NCBI RefSeq assembly: GCF_000691505.1
Contig: NZ_JMIP02000014.1
Coordinates: forward strand, 113,943 to 177,942
Length of the DNA: 64,000 nt
Direction: 5' to 3'
Source of the DNA: Halostagnicola sp. A56
GTDB taxonomy: Archaea > Halobacteriota > Halobacteria > Halobacteriales > Natrialbaceae
In this document: in pieces, positions 1-9,274 of the stretch
How the letters are laid out: each line of letters starts with the position of its first letter
Position numbering within the stretch: position 1 is the first letter of the stretch
The notes under the pieces: generated by a model
Told to the model about the DNA's origin: nothing
Databases searched by the model: none
Seen by the model: only the letters and a program-made list of their open reading frames with translations
Position numbers and translations under genes: made by a program

Positions 1-1
1 A

Positions 2-985
2 GAGCGCGTGAGCGAGGATACCGGAACGCCGGTTCACCCGAAACCGTCGACGCTCGAGACGATCCACGATAAGCTCGTCCAGAAGCGCGAACTCGCCGAC
101 GCCGGGATCCCGGTCCCGCCGTTTCGCGCCGTCGAGGACGCGGCCGACGTTCGGGCAGCCATCGACGACTACGGCGCGCCGGTGATGCTCAAGGCCCGAA
201 CCGGCGGGTACGACGGGCGTGGCAACGTCCCCGTCGACTCGAAAGCTGATGCGGAGACGGCCCTCGAGTCGGTCGCCGGACCGGCGATGGTCGAGTCGTT
301 CGTGAACTTCACCCGCGAGGTGTCGGTCATCGCCGTCAAGGGCGACGGCGAGACGGCGACGTTCCCCGTCGGCGAGAACGTCCACGAGGAGGAGATCCTC
401 CGCGAGACGCTGGTTCCCGCCCGTTCGGACCCCGAAGTCCGAGCGCGAGCGACGGAACTCGCGACGAACGTACTCGAGGTGATGGACGGCCGCGGCGTCT
501 ACGGGATCGAACTGTTCGAGACCCGCGGCGGCGACCTATTGCTCAACGAAATCGCGCCCCGCCCGCACAACTCCGGGCACTGGTCGATCGAGGGCGCACA
601 GAGCTCGCAGTTCGAGCAACACGTTCGCGCCGTGTTGGGCTGGCCGCTCGGTTCGACGGCCCTTCGCTCTCCGACAGTCTCGACGAACCTGCTCGGCGAT
701 GTCGACGAGAACCAGGAGGCGACCCTGCACGATGTCGACCGAATCCTCGAGACGCCGGCGGCTCATCTCCACTGGTACGGGAAAGCGCAGGCCCGACCGC
801 TCCGGAAGATGGGCCACGTGACGGTCAGTTCGGGCGACGCCATCGACTTCGAGTCGTCGACGACGGACCGGTCGACGACCGGGGGCGACGATTCTGCGCG
901 CGAAAGAACGGACGACGACCTCCTCGAGTCCCACCTCGAGACCGCTCGATCCCTGCGAGATGCGGTGACGTTTCGGACGGACTAA
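2..985 (+). CDS. purK: PurK, 5-(carboxyamino)imidazole ribonucleotide synthase (5' end cut by window)
   Basis: ATP-grasp enzyme that carboxylates aminoimidazole ribonucleotide with ATP and bicarbonate in de novo purine synthesis. The frame is open to the left edge (codons GAG CGC before the GTG at 8), so the gene starts outside the window; the family is about 380-400 residues and about 327 codons are present here. The ATP-grasp core is visible: HDKLVQKRELADAGIPVPPF at the start, then VMLKARTGGYDGRGN, ESFVNFTREVSVI, the GENVHEEEILRETLVPAR segment, and the metal-binding NEIAPRPHNSGHWSIEG. The C-terminal domain carries HWYGK and a Ser/Thr/Asp-rich tail. purE follows 26 bases later, the usual pairing. 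The GTG at 8 should not be taken as the real start, because the N-terminal Rossmann-like domain would be missing. Confidence 0.95.
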   Translation, partial: ERVSEDTGTPVHPKPSTLETIHDKLVQKRELADAGIPVPPFRAVEDAADVRAAIDDYGAPVMLKARTGGYDGRGNVPVDSKADAETALESVAGPAMVESFVNFTREVSVIAVKGDGETATFPVGENVHEEEILRETLVPARSDPEVRARATELATNVLEVMDGRGVYGIELFETRGGDLLLNEIAPRPHNSGHWSIEGAQSSQFEQHVRAVLGWPLGSTALRSPTVSTNLLGDVDENQEATLHDVDRILETPAAHLHWYGKAQARPLRKMGHVTVSSGDAIDFESSTTDRSTTGGDDSARERTDDDLLESHLETARSLRDAVTFRTD

Positions 986-1011
986 CTACCTCGAACGCGG
1001 TAGCCTCGGTA

Positions 1012-1650
1012 ATGGCAAAATCCGTGACAGCCCTCATCGACCGGCTTCGAGAGGAAGCGACACAGGACCGCCCGGCCGAAGAGACTCCGGACATCGGCGT
1101 CGTCATGGGGAGCGATTCGGATCTCGAGGTGATGATGACCGGCGGTCGCCGCCCCGGCGCGTACGACGCCCTGGTCGAAGAACTCGATTTCGCCGAACAG
1201 ACCGACTACGAGAGCGCTCCGGAGGAGCGGTTCACCTTCGAGACGTACGTGACCTCCGCGCATCGAACGCCGGATCTGATGGCGGCCTACGCGGAGACGG
1301 CGGAGGCACGCGGGATCGAAGTTATCATCGCGGGCGCGGGCGGGAAGTCGGCCGACCTCCCGAACATGACGGCGTCGATCGCGTACCCGCTCCCCGTCAT
1401 CGGCGTGCCGGTTCAGGAGAAGTCCGTCGACAGCGTGATCGGGATGCCGACGGGTGCGCCGCTCGTCGCGGTTGACGCGGGAAAGTCGTTCAACGCCGCC
1501 TTATCGGCCGCCCAGATCCTCGCACGGCAACACGAGGACATCCGAGACCGACTCGTCGCCTACCACGAGTCGCTCCAATCGGAGGTTGGAACGGTGTCTC
1601 GAGCCCTCCACGACGACGGTGTCGCGGCGTATCGGTCCACTACTCAGTAA
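1012..1650 (+). CDS. purE: PurE, N5-carboxyaminoimidazole ribonucleotide mutase
   Basis: Moves the carboxyl group of N5-CAIR to C4 in purine synthesis, acting on the product of PurK encoded just upstream. Class I PurE motifs are present: GVVMGSDSDLEVM near residues 28-40, SAHRTPD, IAGAGGKSADLPNM (where bacteria have AAHLPGM) and GVPVQEKSVDSVIGMPTGAP. At 212 residues it is longer than the roughly 160-170 residues of bacterial PurE. The extra length comes from an N-terminal extension of about 27 residues, and from an acidic insertion of about 30 residues between the GSDSD loop and the SAHRTP strand (TGGRRPGAYDALVEELD... to YVTS). The insertion is read through in frame and looks genuine; I believe other haloarchaea share it, but cannot confirm that here. 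Confidence 0.95.
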   Translation: MAKSVTALIDRLREEATQDRPAEETPDIGVVMGSDSDLEVMMTGGRRPGAYDALVEELDFAEQTDYESAPEERFTFETYVTSAHRTPDLMAAYAETAEARGIEVIIAGAGGKSADLPNMTASIAYPLPVIGVPVQEKSVDSVIGMPTGAPLVAVDAGKSFNAALSAAQILARQHEDIRDRLVAYHESLQSEVGTVSRALHDDGVAAYRSTTQ

Positions 1651-1792
1651 AGATCCGGTCGAGCCGAGTCGGGCGGCCAACGACTCATTACCATTGGGTC
1701 TCGGTCAGGAGCTATTTGTGGACGATTGTTCGTCGCTGAAACCCATCCGTACGGCCGTCTCCGTGCAAATCAACCGGAAAGCGCAAGAATCA

Positions 1793-1803
1793 ACCCTTAT
1801 ATG
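1793..1803 (+). promoter_or_regulatory. Probable TATA element of the nuo operon
   Basis: The AT-rich stretch CCCTTATATG lies about 35 bases before the nuoA ATG, in a 184-base gap after purE. It is the only strong TATA-like element before a run of eleven genes with no later gap large enough for a promoter. Inferred from sequence alone. Confidence 0.5.
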
Positions 1804-1834
1804 CGTGCGGTTTGAACCTGCGAACGTTACGGAG

Positions 1835-2248
1835 ATGAATGAATGGATCGCTGTGGGGATGCTAGCGCTCGTGGGATTACTGATTCCGCTCGCGATGATG
1901 GCGGTGTCGTATCTCATTCGGCCAAGCGTTCCCGAAACGAGCAAACGCGCCACCTACGAGAGTGGCGAGGTCCCGACCGGTGGGACACGCATTCGGTTTA
2001 ACATCCAGTATTACATGGTCGCACTTCTCTTTCTCGTCTTCGACATCGAAACCGTCCTCCTGTTCCCGTGGGCGGTCGTCTATCTGGATGCCGTCGAATC
2101 GGATGCCGTGTCGCTTCTCGAGATACTCGGTCCGATGCTGGTGTTCGTCGCAATCCTCCTCGTCGGACTCGCCTGGGCGTGGCGCAGCGGTGCAGTACAG
2201 TGGGCACGAAGCCCGTACCAGGTCGAAACTGAGGCTGATCGACCATGA
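1835..2248 (+). CDS. nuoA: NuoA, NADH dehydrogenase-like complex I subunit A
   Basis: Small membrane subunit (137 aa) at the junction of the peripheral and membrane arms of complex I. Three hydrophobic segments are visible (residues about 4-26, 60-84 and 96-118), with the conserved YESGEVPTG loop and the RFNIQYYMVALLFLVFDIE segment that carries the family's conserved acidic residues. The ATG at 1835 is chosen because it gives the normal NuoA N terminus (MNEWIAVGML) and sits about 35 bases after the TATA-like element; a longer open frame upstream has no NuoA character. It is the first gene of the operon and its stop overlaps the nuoB start as ATGA. Confidence 0.93.
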   Translation: MNEWIAVGMLALVGLLIPLAMMAVSYLIRPSVPETSKRATYESGEVPTGGTRIRFNIQYYMVALLFLVFDIETVLLFPWAVVYLDAVESDAVSLLEILGPMLVFVAILLVGLAWAWRSGAVQWARSPYQVETEADRP

Positions 2249-2949
2249 GCAACGAACCACGCCAACAGATACACGACAGTACCGCACCCTCGACCGACAC
2301 CCGAGACGCACGGATCGGCGAGGGGCTCGATAACCGATTCAACTCGAAGCTTCGGGAGGCCTTCGGCGCGTCGCCGTTTATCCTCACGAAGTTCGACCAG
2401 TTCATGAACTGGGTCCGCGGGAACTCGATGTTCATGCTGCAGTTCGGAATCGCGTGCTGTAGCATCGAAATGATGTCCACGTACGCGATCAAACACGACA
2501 TCGATCGCTTCGGTGCGGGCGTTCCCCGGGCGTCGCCGCGACAGGCCGACGTGATGATCGTCCCCGGAACGATCGTCTCGAAGTTCGGCCCGCGGATGAA
2601 ACGCGTCTACGATCAGATGCCCGAACCGAAGTTCGTCGTCGGCATGGGATCGTGTACGATCTCCGGCGGCCCCTTCCAGGAGGGCTACAACGTCGTGAAG
2701 GGTGCCGAGGAGATCATTCCCGTCGACATCCACGTGCCGGGTTGTCCGCCGCGGCCGGAAGCGCTCGTGTACGGAGTTCTAAAACTCCAGGAACGGATCA
2801 AAAACAGCGAATCGTCCCCCGTCGTCGTCAAACCGTACGAACTCGAGCAGTTCGGCGACCTACCACAGGACGAACTCGTCCAGAAACTGGCCAGTGAGAT
2901 CGATGAGGACGACCTCGTCATGCGATACAACTGGGCTGATTCACCATGA
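2245..2949 (+). CDS. nuoB: NuoB, complex I iron-sulfur subunit B (cluster N2)
   Basis: Carries the terminal 4Fe-4S cluster N2, which hands electrons to the quinone in complex I. The four ligands are all visible: the tandem Cys71-Cys72 in [10 protein letters not shown], Cys137 in [10 protein letters not shown] and Cys167 in [10 protein letters not shown]. The 234-residue protein has an N-terminal extension of about 40 residues rich in Thr, Arg and Asp, and an acidic C-terminal tail after the Rossmann-like core; both are common in haloarchaeal proteins. It overlaps nuoA and nuoCD by ATGA, so translation is probably coupled. Confidence 0.96.
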   Translation: MSNEPRQQIHDSTAPSTDTRDARIGEGLDNRFNSKLREAFGASPFILTKFDQFMNWVRGNSMFMLQFGIACCSIEMMSTYAIKHDIDRFGAGVPRASPRQADVMIVPGTIVSKFGPRMKRVYDQMPEPKFVVGMGSCTISGGPFQEGYNVVKGAEEIIPVDIHVPGCPPRPEALVYGVLKLQERIKNSESSPVVVKPYELEQFGDLPQDELVQKLASEIDEDDLVMRYNWADSP

Positions 2950-4601
2950 GCACGGACATCGAACCGCCACGAACCGCAGAAACCACCGAGGACGAACTCG
3001 AGGCGCTGATCGGCGATCGCGCGATCGCACGCGACGATCACCTGAACGCGCCGGGATTCGTCATCAACCCCGACGACGTCCAGGACGTCCTCGCGGATCT
3101 GCGCGATGAAGCCGGGTTCGACCACCTCTCCTGTCTCACCGCACAGCAGTACGAGGACCGGTACGAGTCGATCTACCACATGAAAAAGTACGTCGACCCG
3201 ACCCAGGAGGTCAGCGTCGTCGTCCCGACGACCCTCGACGAACCGACGAGCCAGTCCGCGGAACCGGTCTTTCGGACCGCAGACTGGCACGAACGCGAGG
3301 CGTTCGACCTGGTCGGCATCGATTACGAGGGCCACCCGGACCCGCGTCGGATCCTCCTGCCGGAGACCTGGCAGGGCCACCCGCTGAGTCTCGACTATGA
3401 TCAGACGAAACCGCAGGTCGTCACCCTCTCGGAGTACGAGAACCCGATTCAGCCGGACCACATCGACTCTGAGTCAGACACGATGTTCCTCAACGTGGGG
3501 CCACACCACCCGGCGACCCACGGCGTCTTGCACATCAAGACGGTGCTAGATGGCGAGACAGTCCTCGACGTCGATCCCGACATCGGCTATCTGCACCGCT
3601 GTGAGGAGCAGATGTGCCAGCAAGGGACCTACCGCCACCAGATCATGCCCTACCCGGACCGCTGGGACTACGTTTCCTCCGGCCTGCTAAACGAGTGGGC
3701 GTACGCTCGAGTGGCCGAGGATCTCGCGGATATCGAAGTTCCAGAGTACGCGCAGGTCATCCGGACGATGGGTGCGGAACTCTGTCGAATCGCCTCGCAC
3801 ATGCTGGCGCTCGGGACCTTCGCGCTGGATGTCTACGGCGACTTTACGGCCGTCTTTCAGTACGCCTTCCGCGACCGCGAGGTCATCCAGGACATTCTCG
3901 AGGACCTGACCGGTCAGCGGCTGATGTTCAACTACTTCAGACTCGGCGGCGTCGCCTGGGATCTGCCCGAACCTCGCGAGGAGTTCATCGCACAGACGCG
4001 GGACTTCCTCGACGAACTCCCGGCGAAGGTCGACGAGTACAACGACCTGCTCACGACCAACGAGATCTTCCAGATCCGCTGTGTTGACACCGGGATTCTC
4101 GAGCCCGAAGTCGCCAAAGAGTACGGCTGTACGGGCCCCGTTGCACGCGGTTCGGGGATCGACTACGACCTCCGTCGCGACGACCCCTACGGCTACTACG
4201 AAAATCTCGAGTGGGACGTCGTCACCGAGGACGGCTGTGACAACTACAGCCGGGTCCTCGTCCGGATGCGGGAAGTCGAGGAATCAGCGAAGATCATCGA
4301 ACAGTGTCTCGACTTGATCGAGGAGTGGCCAGAAGACGAACGGGAGGTTCAGGCCAACGTGCCGCGGACGCTGAAACCTGATCCCGATACCGAAGTGTAC
4401 CGCGCCGTCGAAGGCGCGAAGGGCGAACTCGGAATCTACATCCGATCGGACGGGACGGACAAGCCCGGCCGCTTCAAGATTCGGAGCCCGTGTTACCACA
4501 ACCTCTCGGTCTTAGAGCAGATGGTACAGGGAGAGTACATCCCTGACCTGGTCGCCTCCCTGGGCAGCCTGGATATCGTCCTCGGCGAGGTGGATCGATG
4601 A
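2946..4601 (+). CDS. nuoCD: NuoCD, fused complex I subunits C and D
   Basis: A 551-residue fusion of NuoC (about residues 1-170) and NuoD (about 178-551), parts of the quinone-reducing module. The NuoC part ends in the family signature [20 protein letters not shown]-like segment followed by WQGHPLS. The NuoD part starts with [14 protein letters not shown] and contains [12 protein letters not shown], the conserved MPYPDRWDY, the [17 protein letters not shown] segment and [15 protein letters not shown] near the end. The quinone-site residues expected in NuoD (the HHPATHG histidines and the Tyr of PYPDRWDY) are retained. C-D fusion also occurs in some bacteria. The start overlaps nuoB by 4 bases and the stop overlaps nuoH by 4. 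Confidence 0.96.
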   Translation: MSTDIEPPRTAETTEDELEALIGDRAIARDDHLNAPGFVINPDDVQDVLADLRDEAGFDHLSCLTAQQYEDRYESIYHMKKYVDPTQEVSVVVPTTLDEPTSQSAEPVFRTADWHEREAFDLVGIDYEGHPDPRRILLPETWQGHPLSLDYDQTKPQVVTLSEYENPIQPDHIDSESDTMFLNVGPHHPATHGVLHIKTVLDGETVLDVDPDIGYLHRCEEQMCQQGTYRHQIMPYPDRWDYVSSGLLNEWAYARVAEDLADIEVPEYAQVIRTMGAELCRIASHMLALGTFALDVYGDFTAVFQYAFRDREVIQDILEDLTGQRLMFNYFRLGGVAWDLPEPREEFIAQTRDFLDELPAKVDEYNDLLTTNEIFQIRCVDTGILEPEVAKEYGCTGPVARGSGIDYDLRRDDPYGYYENLEWDVVTEDGCDNYSRVLVRMREVEESAKIIEQCLDLIEEWPEDEREVQANVPRTLKPDPDTEVYRAVEGAKGELGIYIRSDGTDKPGRFKIRSPCYHNLSVLEQMVQGEYIPDLVASLGSLDIVLGEVDR

Positions 4602-5689
4602 GCCGGGGCGCGCCCGAAATGGTATTACAAGTGGGCGAGCCAATGCTCCCCGAGCGGATCGGTGACCTCACCGGACTCGGCGAGTTCGGTGTGGCGGGCG
4701 AGCTGATCGCCGCGTTTCTCGCGGCCTTCATCGTCGGCAACTTGATGCTCGCGATGACCGGCCTCGCCGGGCCGTGGGCGAAACGGAAGATCACCGCCGC
4801 CTTCACTGACCGGATCGCGGTCAACCAGATCGGCCCGGCCGGCGTCGGCATCATCGTTGCCGACGCGGTTCGATTGCTCTCGAAGGAGAACATCATTCCC
4901 GAAAATGTCGACCGACCGGCCTACGACGTCGCACCGATCGTGGTCGCCTCCTCGGCGATGCTCGGGTTCGCCGTGATCCCGATGGGAACCGGGATTCAAC
5001 TCGCGGATCCCGAGGTCGGGCTGGCGTACGTCTTCGCCGTTTCGGGCATCGCGAGTCTCGGACTGGTGATGGCGGGCTACGCATCGTCGAACAAGTACTC
5101 GCTACTGGGCGGGCTTCGCGCGGTCGCACAGAACATCGCCTACGAGATTCCGCTGGTCGTCACGGGGATGTCGGTCGTGCTCTTCGCAGGATCGCTACAG
5201 ATGAGCACGATCGTCGAGGCACAGTCGCAGGCGCTGATCGATCTCGGGGTCGTCTCAATTCCCCAGTGGTACGCGCTCGTCAATCCCTTCGCGTTCGTGT
5301 TGTTCCTCATCGCGAACTTCGCGGAGGTCGGGCGCAACCCCTTCGACACGCCGGAGGCACCGACCGAGATCGTCGCCGGCTATCAGACGGAGTACTCCTC
5401 GGTCTACTTCGTCCTGATCTACCTCGGGGAGTTCTTACACATCTTCCTCGGCGGTGCGATCATCGCGACGATCTTCCTCGGCGGACCGGCCGGACCCGGA
5501 CCCGCGTTCTTAGGAATCGTCTGGTTCCTGCTCAAGATCTGGGGCGTCTTCATGATGACCCAGTGGCTCCGCTCTGCGGTGCCGCGGGTCCGGATCGACC
5601 AGTTGATCGAAATCGGCTGGAAGGGCCTGCTGGTCCTTTCGTTCGCGAACCTGTTGCTCACCGCGATTATCGTGGGGCTGATAGCATGA
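4598..5689 (+). CDS. nuoH: NuoH, complex I membrane subunit H
   Basis: Membrane subunit that forms much of the quinone chamber and couples it to the proton channels. It has 363 residues with about eight or nine hydrophobic segments. Family motifs are visible: [20 protein letters not shown] (the NuoH ERxGPN-like segment), [40 protein letters not shown] and the [12 protein letters not shown] segment. All the loop glutamates and arginines of the EAPTEI region are present. Start and stop overlap the flanking nuo genes by ATGA. Confidence 0.96.
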   Translation: MSRGAPEMVLQVGEPMLPERIGDLTGLGEFGVAGELIAAFLAAFIVGNLMLAMTGLAGPWAKRKITAAFTDRIAVNQIGPAGVGIIVADAVRLLSKENIIPENVDRPAYDVAPIVVASSAMLGFAVIPMGTGIQLADPEVGLAYVFAVSGIASLGLVMAGYASSNKYSLLGGLRAVAQNIAYEIPLVVTGMSVVLFAGSLQMSTIVEAQSQALIDLGVVSIPQWYALVNPFAFVLFLIANFAEVGRNPFDTPEAPTEIVAGYQTEYSSVYFVLIYLGEFLHIFLGGAIIATIFLGGPAGPGPAFLGIVWFLLKIWGVFMMTQWLRSAVPRVRIDQLIEIGWKGLLVLSFANLLLTAIIVGLIA

Positions 5690-6147
5690 TTGGGATACTC
5701 AAATCGATGGCAACGACGATGAAACACGCGCTGGATGGCTCTACGTTCACCGTGGAGTATCCCGAAACTGCGCCGGATGTCTCGCCGCGGTTTCGCGGCG
5801 TCCACAAGTTCAGTCAGGAACGCTGTATCTGGTGTCGCCAGTGTGAGAACGTCTGTCCAAACGATACGATTCAGATCGTGATGGACGACAAGCGAAACGG
5901 CGAACAGTACAACCTCCACATCGGCCAGTGTATCTACTGTCGACTCTGCGAGGAGGTCTGTCCCGTCGACGCGATTTTGCTCACCCAGAACTTCGAGTTC
6001 ACAGGCGATACGAAAAACGACCTCGTCTACAACAAAGAACAGCTCAAGGCGGTCCCGTGGTACAAGGACATCGACCCGCTCGAGTCCCGAGAACCCGATC
6101 GGGGCGCGTGGATCGGCGAGGGCGAAGGGGAGGTCGATTACCAATGA
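5686..6147 (+). CDS. nuoI: NuoI, complex I ferredoxin-type subunit I
   Basis: Binds two 4Fe-4S clusters (N6a and N6b) that pass electrons towards NuoB. Both CxxCxxCxxxCP motifs are complete in this 153-residue protein: Cys47, 50, 53 and 57 (CIWCRQCENVCP) and Cys82, 85, 88 and 92 (CIYCRLCEEVCP). The ATG at 5686 is chosen because it overlaps the nuoH stop as ATGA and gives the standard short N terminus; the longer open frame upstream is nuoH in another frame. The C-terminal tail (about residues 104-153) is acidic and ends GEGEGEVDYQ. Confidence 0.96.
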   Translation: MIGILKSMATTMKHALDGSTFTVEYPETAPDVSPRFRGVHKFSQERCIWCRQCENVCPNDTIQIVMDDKRNGEQYNLHIGQCIYCRLCEEVCPVDAILLTQNFEFTGDTKNDLVYNKEQLKAVPWYKDIDPLESREPDRGAWIGEGEGEVDYQ

Positions 6148-6419
6148 TGGAAACGATCGCCTTCGCGTTGTTCGCGGCCATTACGCTCTCGAGCGCACTG
6201 GGGGTCGTCCTCTTCGAGGACCCCTGGCACTCGGCGCTCGCACTCGGTATTTCGCTGTTGAGCGTTGCAGTGTACTACATCATGCTCGCGGCGGAGTTCG
6301 TCGCGATGATGCAGATCCTCGTCTACGTGGGTGGCGTGCTCATCCTCATCACGTTCGCCGTGATGTTGACTCAGGACGAGACATCCGATATCGACGAGAC
6401 GGAGGTGAGCCAGTCGTGA
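6144..6419 (+). CDS. nuoJ1: NuoJ N-terminal half (NuoJ1)
   Basis: Membrane subunit corresponding to the first part of bacterial NuoJ. It has 91 residues, with three hydrophobic segments and the conserved AAEFVAMMQILVYVGGVLIL stretch, whose flexible helix is important for coupling in complex I. An acidic tail (QDETSDIDETEVSQS) closes the protein. In this operon NuoJ is split in two, with the second half directly downstream and overlapping. The ATG at 6144 overlaps the nuoI stop; ATG ATG gives two possible Met starts three bases apart. Confidence 0.92.
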   Translation: MMETIAFALFAAITLSSALGVVLFEDPWHSALALGISLLSVAVYYIMLAAEFVAMMQILVYVGGVLILITFAVMLTQDETSDIDETEVSQS

Positions 6420-6928
6420 CGACGCGTCCGAAGCTACGACTCGGCAAGACCCTCGTCCCCGGTCTGCTCGCAGTGGCCCTGTTCGGCCTGATGGCCGCAG
6501 TCGTGTTCAACACGACGTTTTCCGGATCGCTGCAAGGGTTTTCCGGCGTCTCATCGATCACCGCCGAAATCGGCTACGCGCTGTTCGATCTCGAAGCCTT
6601 GCAGCCGACCGAGGGGCCGATGACGAACACCGAACCGTTCCTCGTCTCGTTCCTCTTGATCGCGATCGTACTGGACGCCGCACTCGACGCCGCGCTCGTC
6701 CTCGCCAAACGCGAAGACGAGGGCCAGACGGTCGCGGCGCTCTCGAGTGCCACGGCAGACGCGGAACCGGGTTCGACGCAGGCGGGAACCAGCCGTGGCG
6801 GGAATCTCGGAGCGGCGACCGACGGTGGCGAGCGCTTTCGGTCTGACTCGGAGCCGTCGACAGACGACACGACGGGCGAACCCGCCGATGGCGACGCCCG
6901 CTCCACTGACGGAGGTGAGAGCGCGTGA
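6416..6928 (+). CDS. nuoJ2: NuoJ C-terminal half (NuoJ2) with long acidic tail
   Basis: Second half of the split NuoJ, 170 residues, starting with GTG in a GTGA overlap. The first ~105 residues hold two hydrophobic segments (about 12-34 and 75-98), separated by a loop with EIGYALFDLEALQPTEGPM. The remaining ~65 residues are a disordered-looking Ser/Thr/Gly/Asp-rich tail with no counterpart in bacterial NuoJ. The tail continues in frame and retains the overlap with nuoK, so it is part of the protein and not a frameshift product. Its function is unknown. Confidence 0.88.
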   Translation: MTTRPKLRLGKTLVPGLLAVALFGLMAAVVFNTTFSGSLQGFSGVSSITAEIGYALFDLEALQPTEGPMTNTEPFLVSFLLIAIVLDAALDAALVLAKREDEGQTVAALSSATADAEPGSTQAGTSRGGNLGAATDGGERFRSDSEPSTDDTTGEPADGDARSTDGGESA

Positions 6929-7230
6929 GCGTCGGGATCGAGCACTACGTCCTGCTGTCGATGGCCCTGTTCTGTATCGGGCTGTTCGGCGTGCTCACGC
7001 GGCGGAACGCGTTGCTTTTCTTGATGTCCGTCGAGTTGATGCTCAACGCGGCGAACGTCAATCTGATCGCGTTCTCGTTCTATCACGGCAACCTCACGGG
7101 ACAGGTGTTCGCGCTGTTTACGATGGCGCTGGCGGCCGCGGAAGTGGCCGTCGGCCTCGGCATCATCCTGGTACTGTATCGCAACTTCCGTGACGTCGAC
7201 GTCACGGTCCCGTCGACGATGAGGTGGTAA
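6925..7230 (+). CDS. nuoK: NuoK, complex I membrane subunit K
   Basis: Proton-channel subunit of the membrane arm, 101 residues with three hydrophobic helices. The characteristic SVELMLNAANVNLIAFS segment carries the conserved membrane glutamate, and a second one lies in AAAEVAVGLGIILVLYRN. GTG start in a GTGA overlap with nuoJ2; nuoL begins 4 bases after the stop. Confidence 0.95.
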   Translation: MSVGIEHYVLLSMALFCIGLFGVLTRRNALLFLMSVELMLNAANVNLIAFSFYHGNLTGQVFALFTMALAAAEVAVGLGIILVLYRNFRDVDVTVPSTMRW

Positions 7231-7234
7231 GAAG

Positions 7235-9274
7235 ATGGAAGGGATCTTTACCTACGCACCGGCGATAGCACTGCTCCCGCTCGCGGCCTTCGTGGTCGCA
7301 CTCTGCTTTGGCAACGCGATGCCGAAGAAGGGTGCCATCGCGGGTATCTTCGCGACGGCCGGTTCCCTCGGCCTCTCGCTGTTGATGCTGGCGGCCGTCG
7401 CGAGCGGCGAGGTACACCACGAAACGTACTACCAGTGGGCTGCCGGCGAGACGGCGGGCCACAGCGCCGCCCAAGGGATCGAGTTCACGTTCGGCATCCT
7501 GATCGATCCGCTCTCGGCGCTGATGCTCGTGATCGTCTCGCTGATCGCGCTGCTCGTCCACGTCTTCAGCCTCGGCTACATGAACGCCGAGGGCGAGACG
7601 GGGCTGCCGCGATACTACGCCGAGCTCGGCCTGTTTACGTTCAGCATGCTCGCGTTCGTCTACGCGGACAACCTGCTGATGGCGTTCATGTTCTTCGAGC
7701 TGGTCGGGCTCTGCTCGTACCTCCTGATCGGCTTCTGGTTCAGAACCGAGTCCGCGCCCTCGGCCGCGAAGAAGGCGTTTCTGGTCACCCGCTTCGGTGA
7801 CTACTTCTTCCTCGTCGGCGTCGTCGCGATCGGCGCGACGTTCGGCACGCTCGCGTTCGCAGGCGACAACTCGTTCGTCGCCCAGGCGGAGGCCGCCTTA
7901 GACGGCGGCGAGACGCTGTTCGGGTTCGACGCCCGGACGTGGATCACGATCACCGGCCTGCTCGTGTTAGGCGGCGTGATCGGCAAATCCGCGCAATTCC
8001 CGCTCCAGACCTGGTTGCCCGACGCGATGGAAGGCCCGACGACCGTGTCGGCGCTCATCCACGCGGCGACGATGGTCGCGGCCGGCGTCTACCTCGTCGC
8101 ACGGATGTTCGGGTACTACGCGCTCTCGCCGACCGCGCTTGGCATCATCGCCTTCGTCGGCGGCTTTACCGCACTGTTCGCGGCGTCGATGGCGGTCGTC
8201 AAAGATGACATCAAACAGGTGCTGGCGTACTCGACGATCAGCCAGTACGGCTACATGATGCTCGGGCTGGGCGTCGGCGGCTACGTCGCCGGGGTCTTCC
8301 ATCTGATGAACCACGCCTTCTTCAAGGCGCTCTTGTTCCTCGGTGCCGGTGCCGTCATCATCCTCATGCATCACGAACAGAACATGTGGAAGATGGGCGG
8401 ACTGAAAGAAAAGGCCCCCGTCACCTACTACACCTTCCTCGCGGGCGCGCTCGCGCTCGCCGGAATCATCCCGTTCTCGGGCTTCTGGTCCAAAGACGAG
8501 GTCCTCTACGACGCGCTCATCCTCGGCCTCGAGAACCAGCTCTACCTCGCGGCGTACGCGATGGGGCTCATCGCGGTCTTTTTCACCGGCTTTTACACCT
8601 TCCGCATGGTGGTTCTCACGTTCCACGGAGAGCCGCGCTCGGAAGCGGCCGAGGACCCACACGACATCGGCTGGAGCGTCAAAGCGCCGCTGATCGTCCT
8701 CGGCCTTCTCTCGCTGACTGCCGGAATCGCGAACCTCGCACCCGTCGGGAAGCTACTGGACATGGATATCATGTTCCTCGAGATGTGGCTCGACGGCCAC
8801 TACGGCGGCCTCGAGGAGCTGACATACGGTGCTTACAGCGACACGCTGGCCCACGAGACGGGAGCGATCGCTGGCTCCGAACAGACGACGTTGCTCGTCG
8901 GAGCGGCGCTCTCGCTCGGACTGGCTCTGAGTGGTGCGGGACTGGCGTGGACGCTCTACAGCGGCTCCGATCCCGCACAGCACACTCAGCGGCTGGGTTC
9001 GGTTCGGGAACTCCTCCGAAGTAACTACTACCAGGACGAGTTCCAGGTGTGGCTCGCCGAGGGCCTGACGCTGCCGGTCGCCCGAACGGCCGATCGGTTC
9101 GACCAATCGGTCATCGACGGCGTCGTCGACGGCGTCTCGAGCGTGAGCCTGTTCGGAAGCGGCTGGATCAAGCGGATCCAGACCGGAATCGTGACTAACT
9201 ACGCCGCGTTGATAGTCGGCGGATTCGTCGGGTTACTTGTCGTCCTCGGCGTGTACGGAGGGTGGTTCGTATGA
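7235..9274 (+). CDS. nuoL: NuoL, complex I antiporter-like subunit L
   Basis: Large proton-pumping subunit of the membrane arm, 679 residues with about 15-16 hydrophobic helices. Mrp/NuoL signatures include FFELVGLCSYLLIGFW, GKSAQFPLQTWLPDAMEGPT (conserved Lys), LIHAATMVAAGVYLVARM and DDIKQVLAYSTISQYGYMML. The final ~90 residues resemble the lateral amphipathic helix region that distinguishes NuoL from NuoM and NuoN (SNYYQDEFQVWLAEGLTLPV, then a terminal transmembrane segment). It is followed by an ATGA overlap with nuoM. Confidence 0.96.
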   Translation: MEGIFTYAPAIALLPLAAFVVALCFGNAMPKKGAIAGIFATAGSLGLSLLMLAAVASGEVHHETYYQWAAGETAGHSAAQGIEFTFGILIDPLSALMLVIVSLIALLVHVFSLGYMNAEGETGLPRYYAELGLFTFSMLAFVYADNLLMAFMFFELVGLCSYLLIGFWFRTESAPSAAKKAFLVTRFGDYFFLVGVVAIGATFGTLAFAGDNSFVAQAEAALDGGETLFGFDARTWITITGLLVLGGVIGKSAQFPLQTWLPDAMEGPTTVSALIHAATMVAAGVYLVARMFGYYALSPTALGIIAFVGGFTALFAASMAVVKDDIKQVLAYSTISQYGYMMLGLGVGGYVAGVFHLMNHAFFKALLFLGAGAVIILMHHEQNMWKMGGLKEKAPVTYYTFLAGALALAGIIPFSGFWSKDEVLYDALILGLENQLYLAAYAMGLIAVFFTGFYTFRMVVLTFHGEPRSEAAEDPHDIGWSVKAPLIVLGLLSLTAGIANLAPVGKLLDMDIMFLEMWLDGHYGGLEELTYGAYSDTLAHETGAIAGSEQTTLLVGAALSLGLALSGAGLAWTLYSGSDPAQHTQRLGSVRELLRSNYYQDEFQVWLAEGLTLPVARTADRFDQSVIDGVVDGVSSVSLFGSGWIKRIQTGIVTNYAALIVGGFVGLLVVLGVYGGWFV

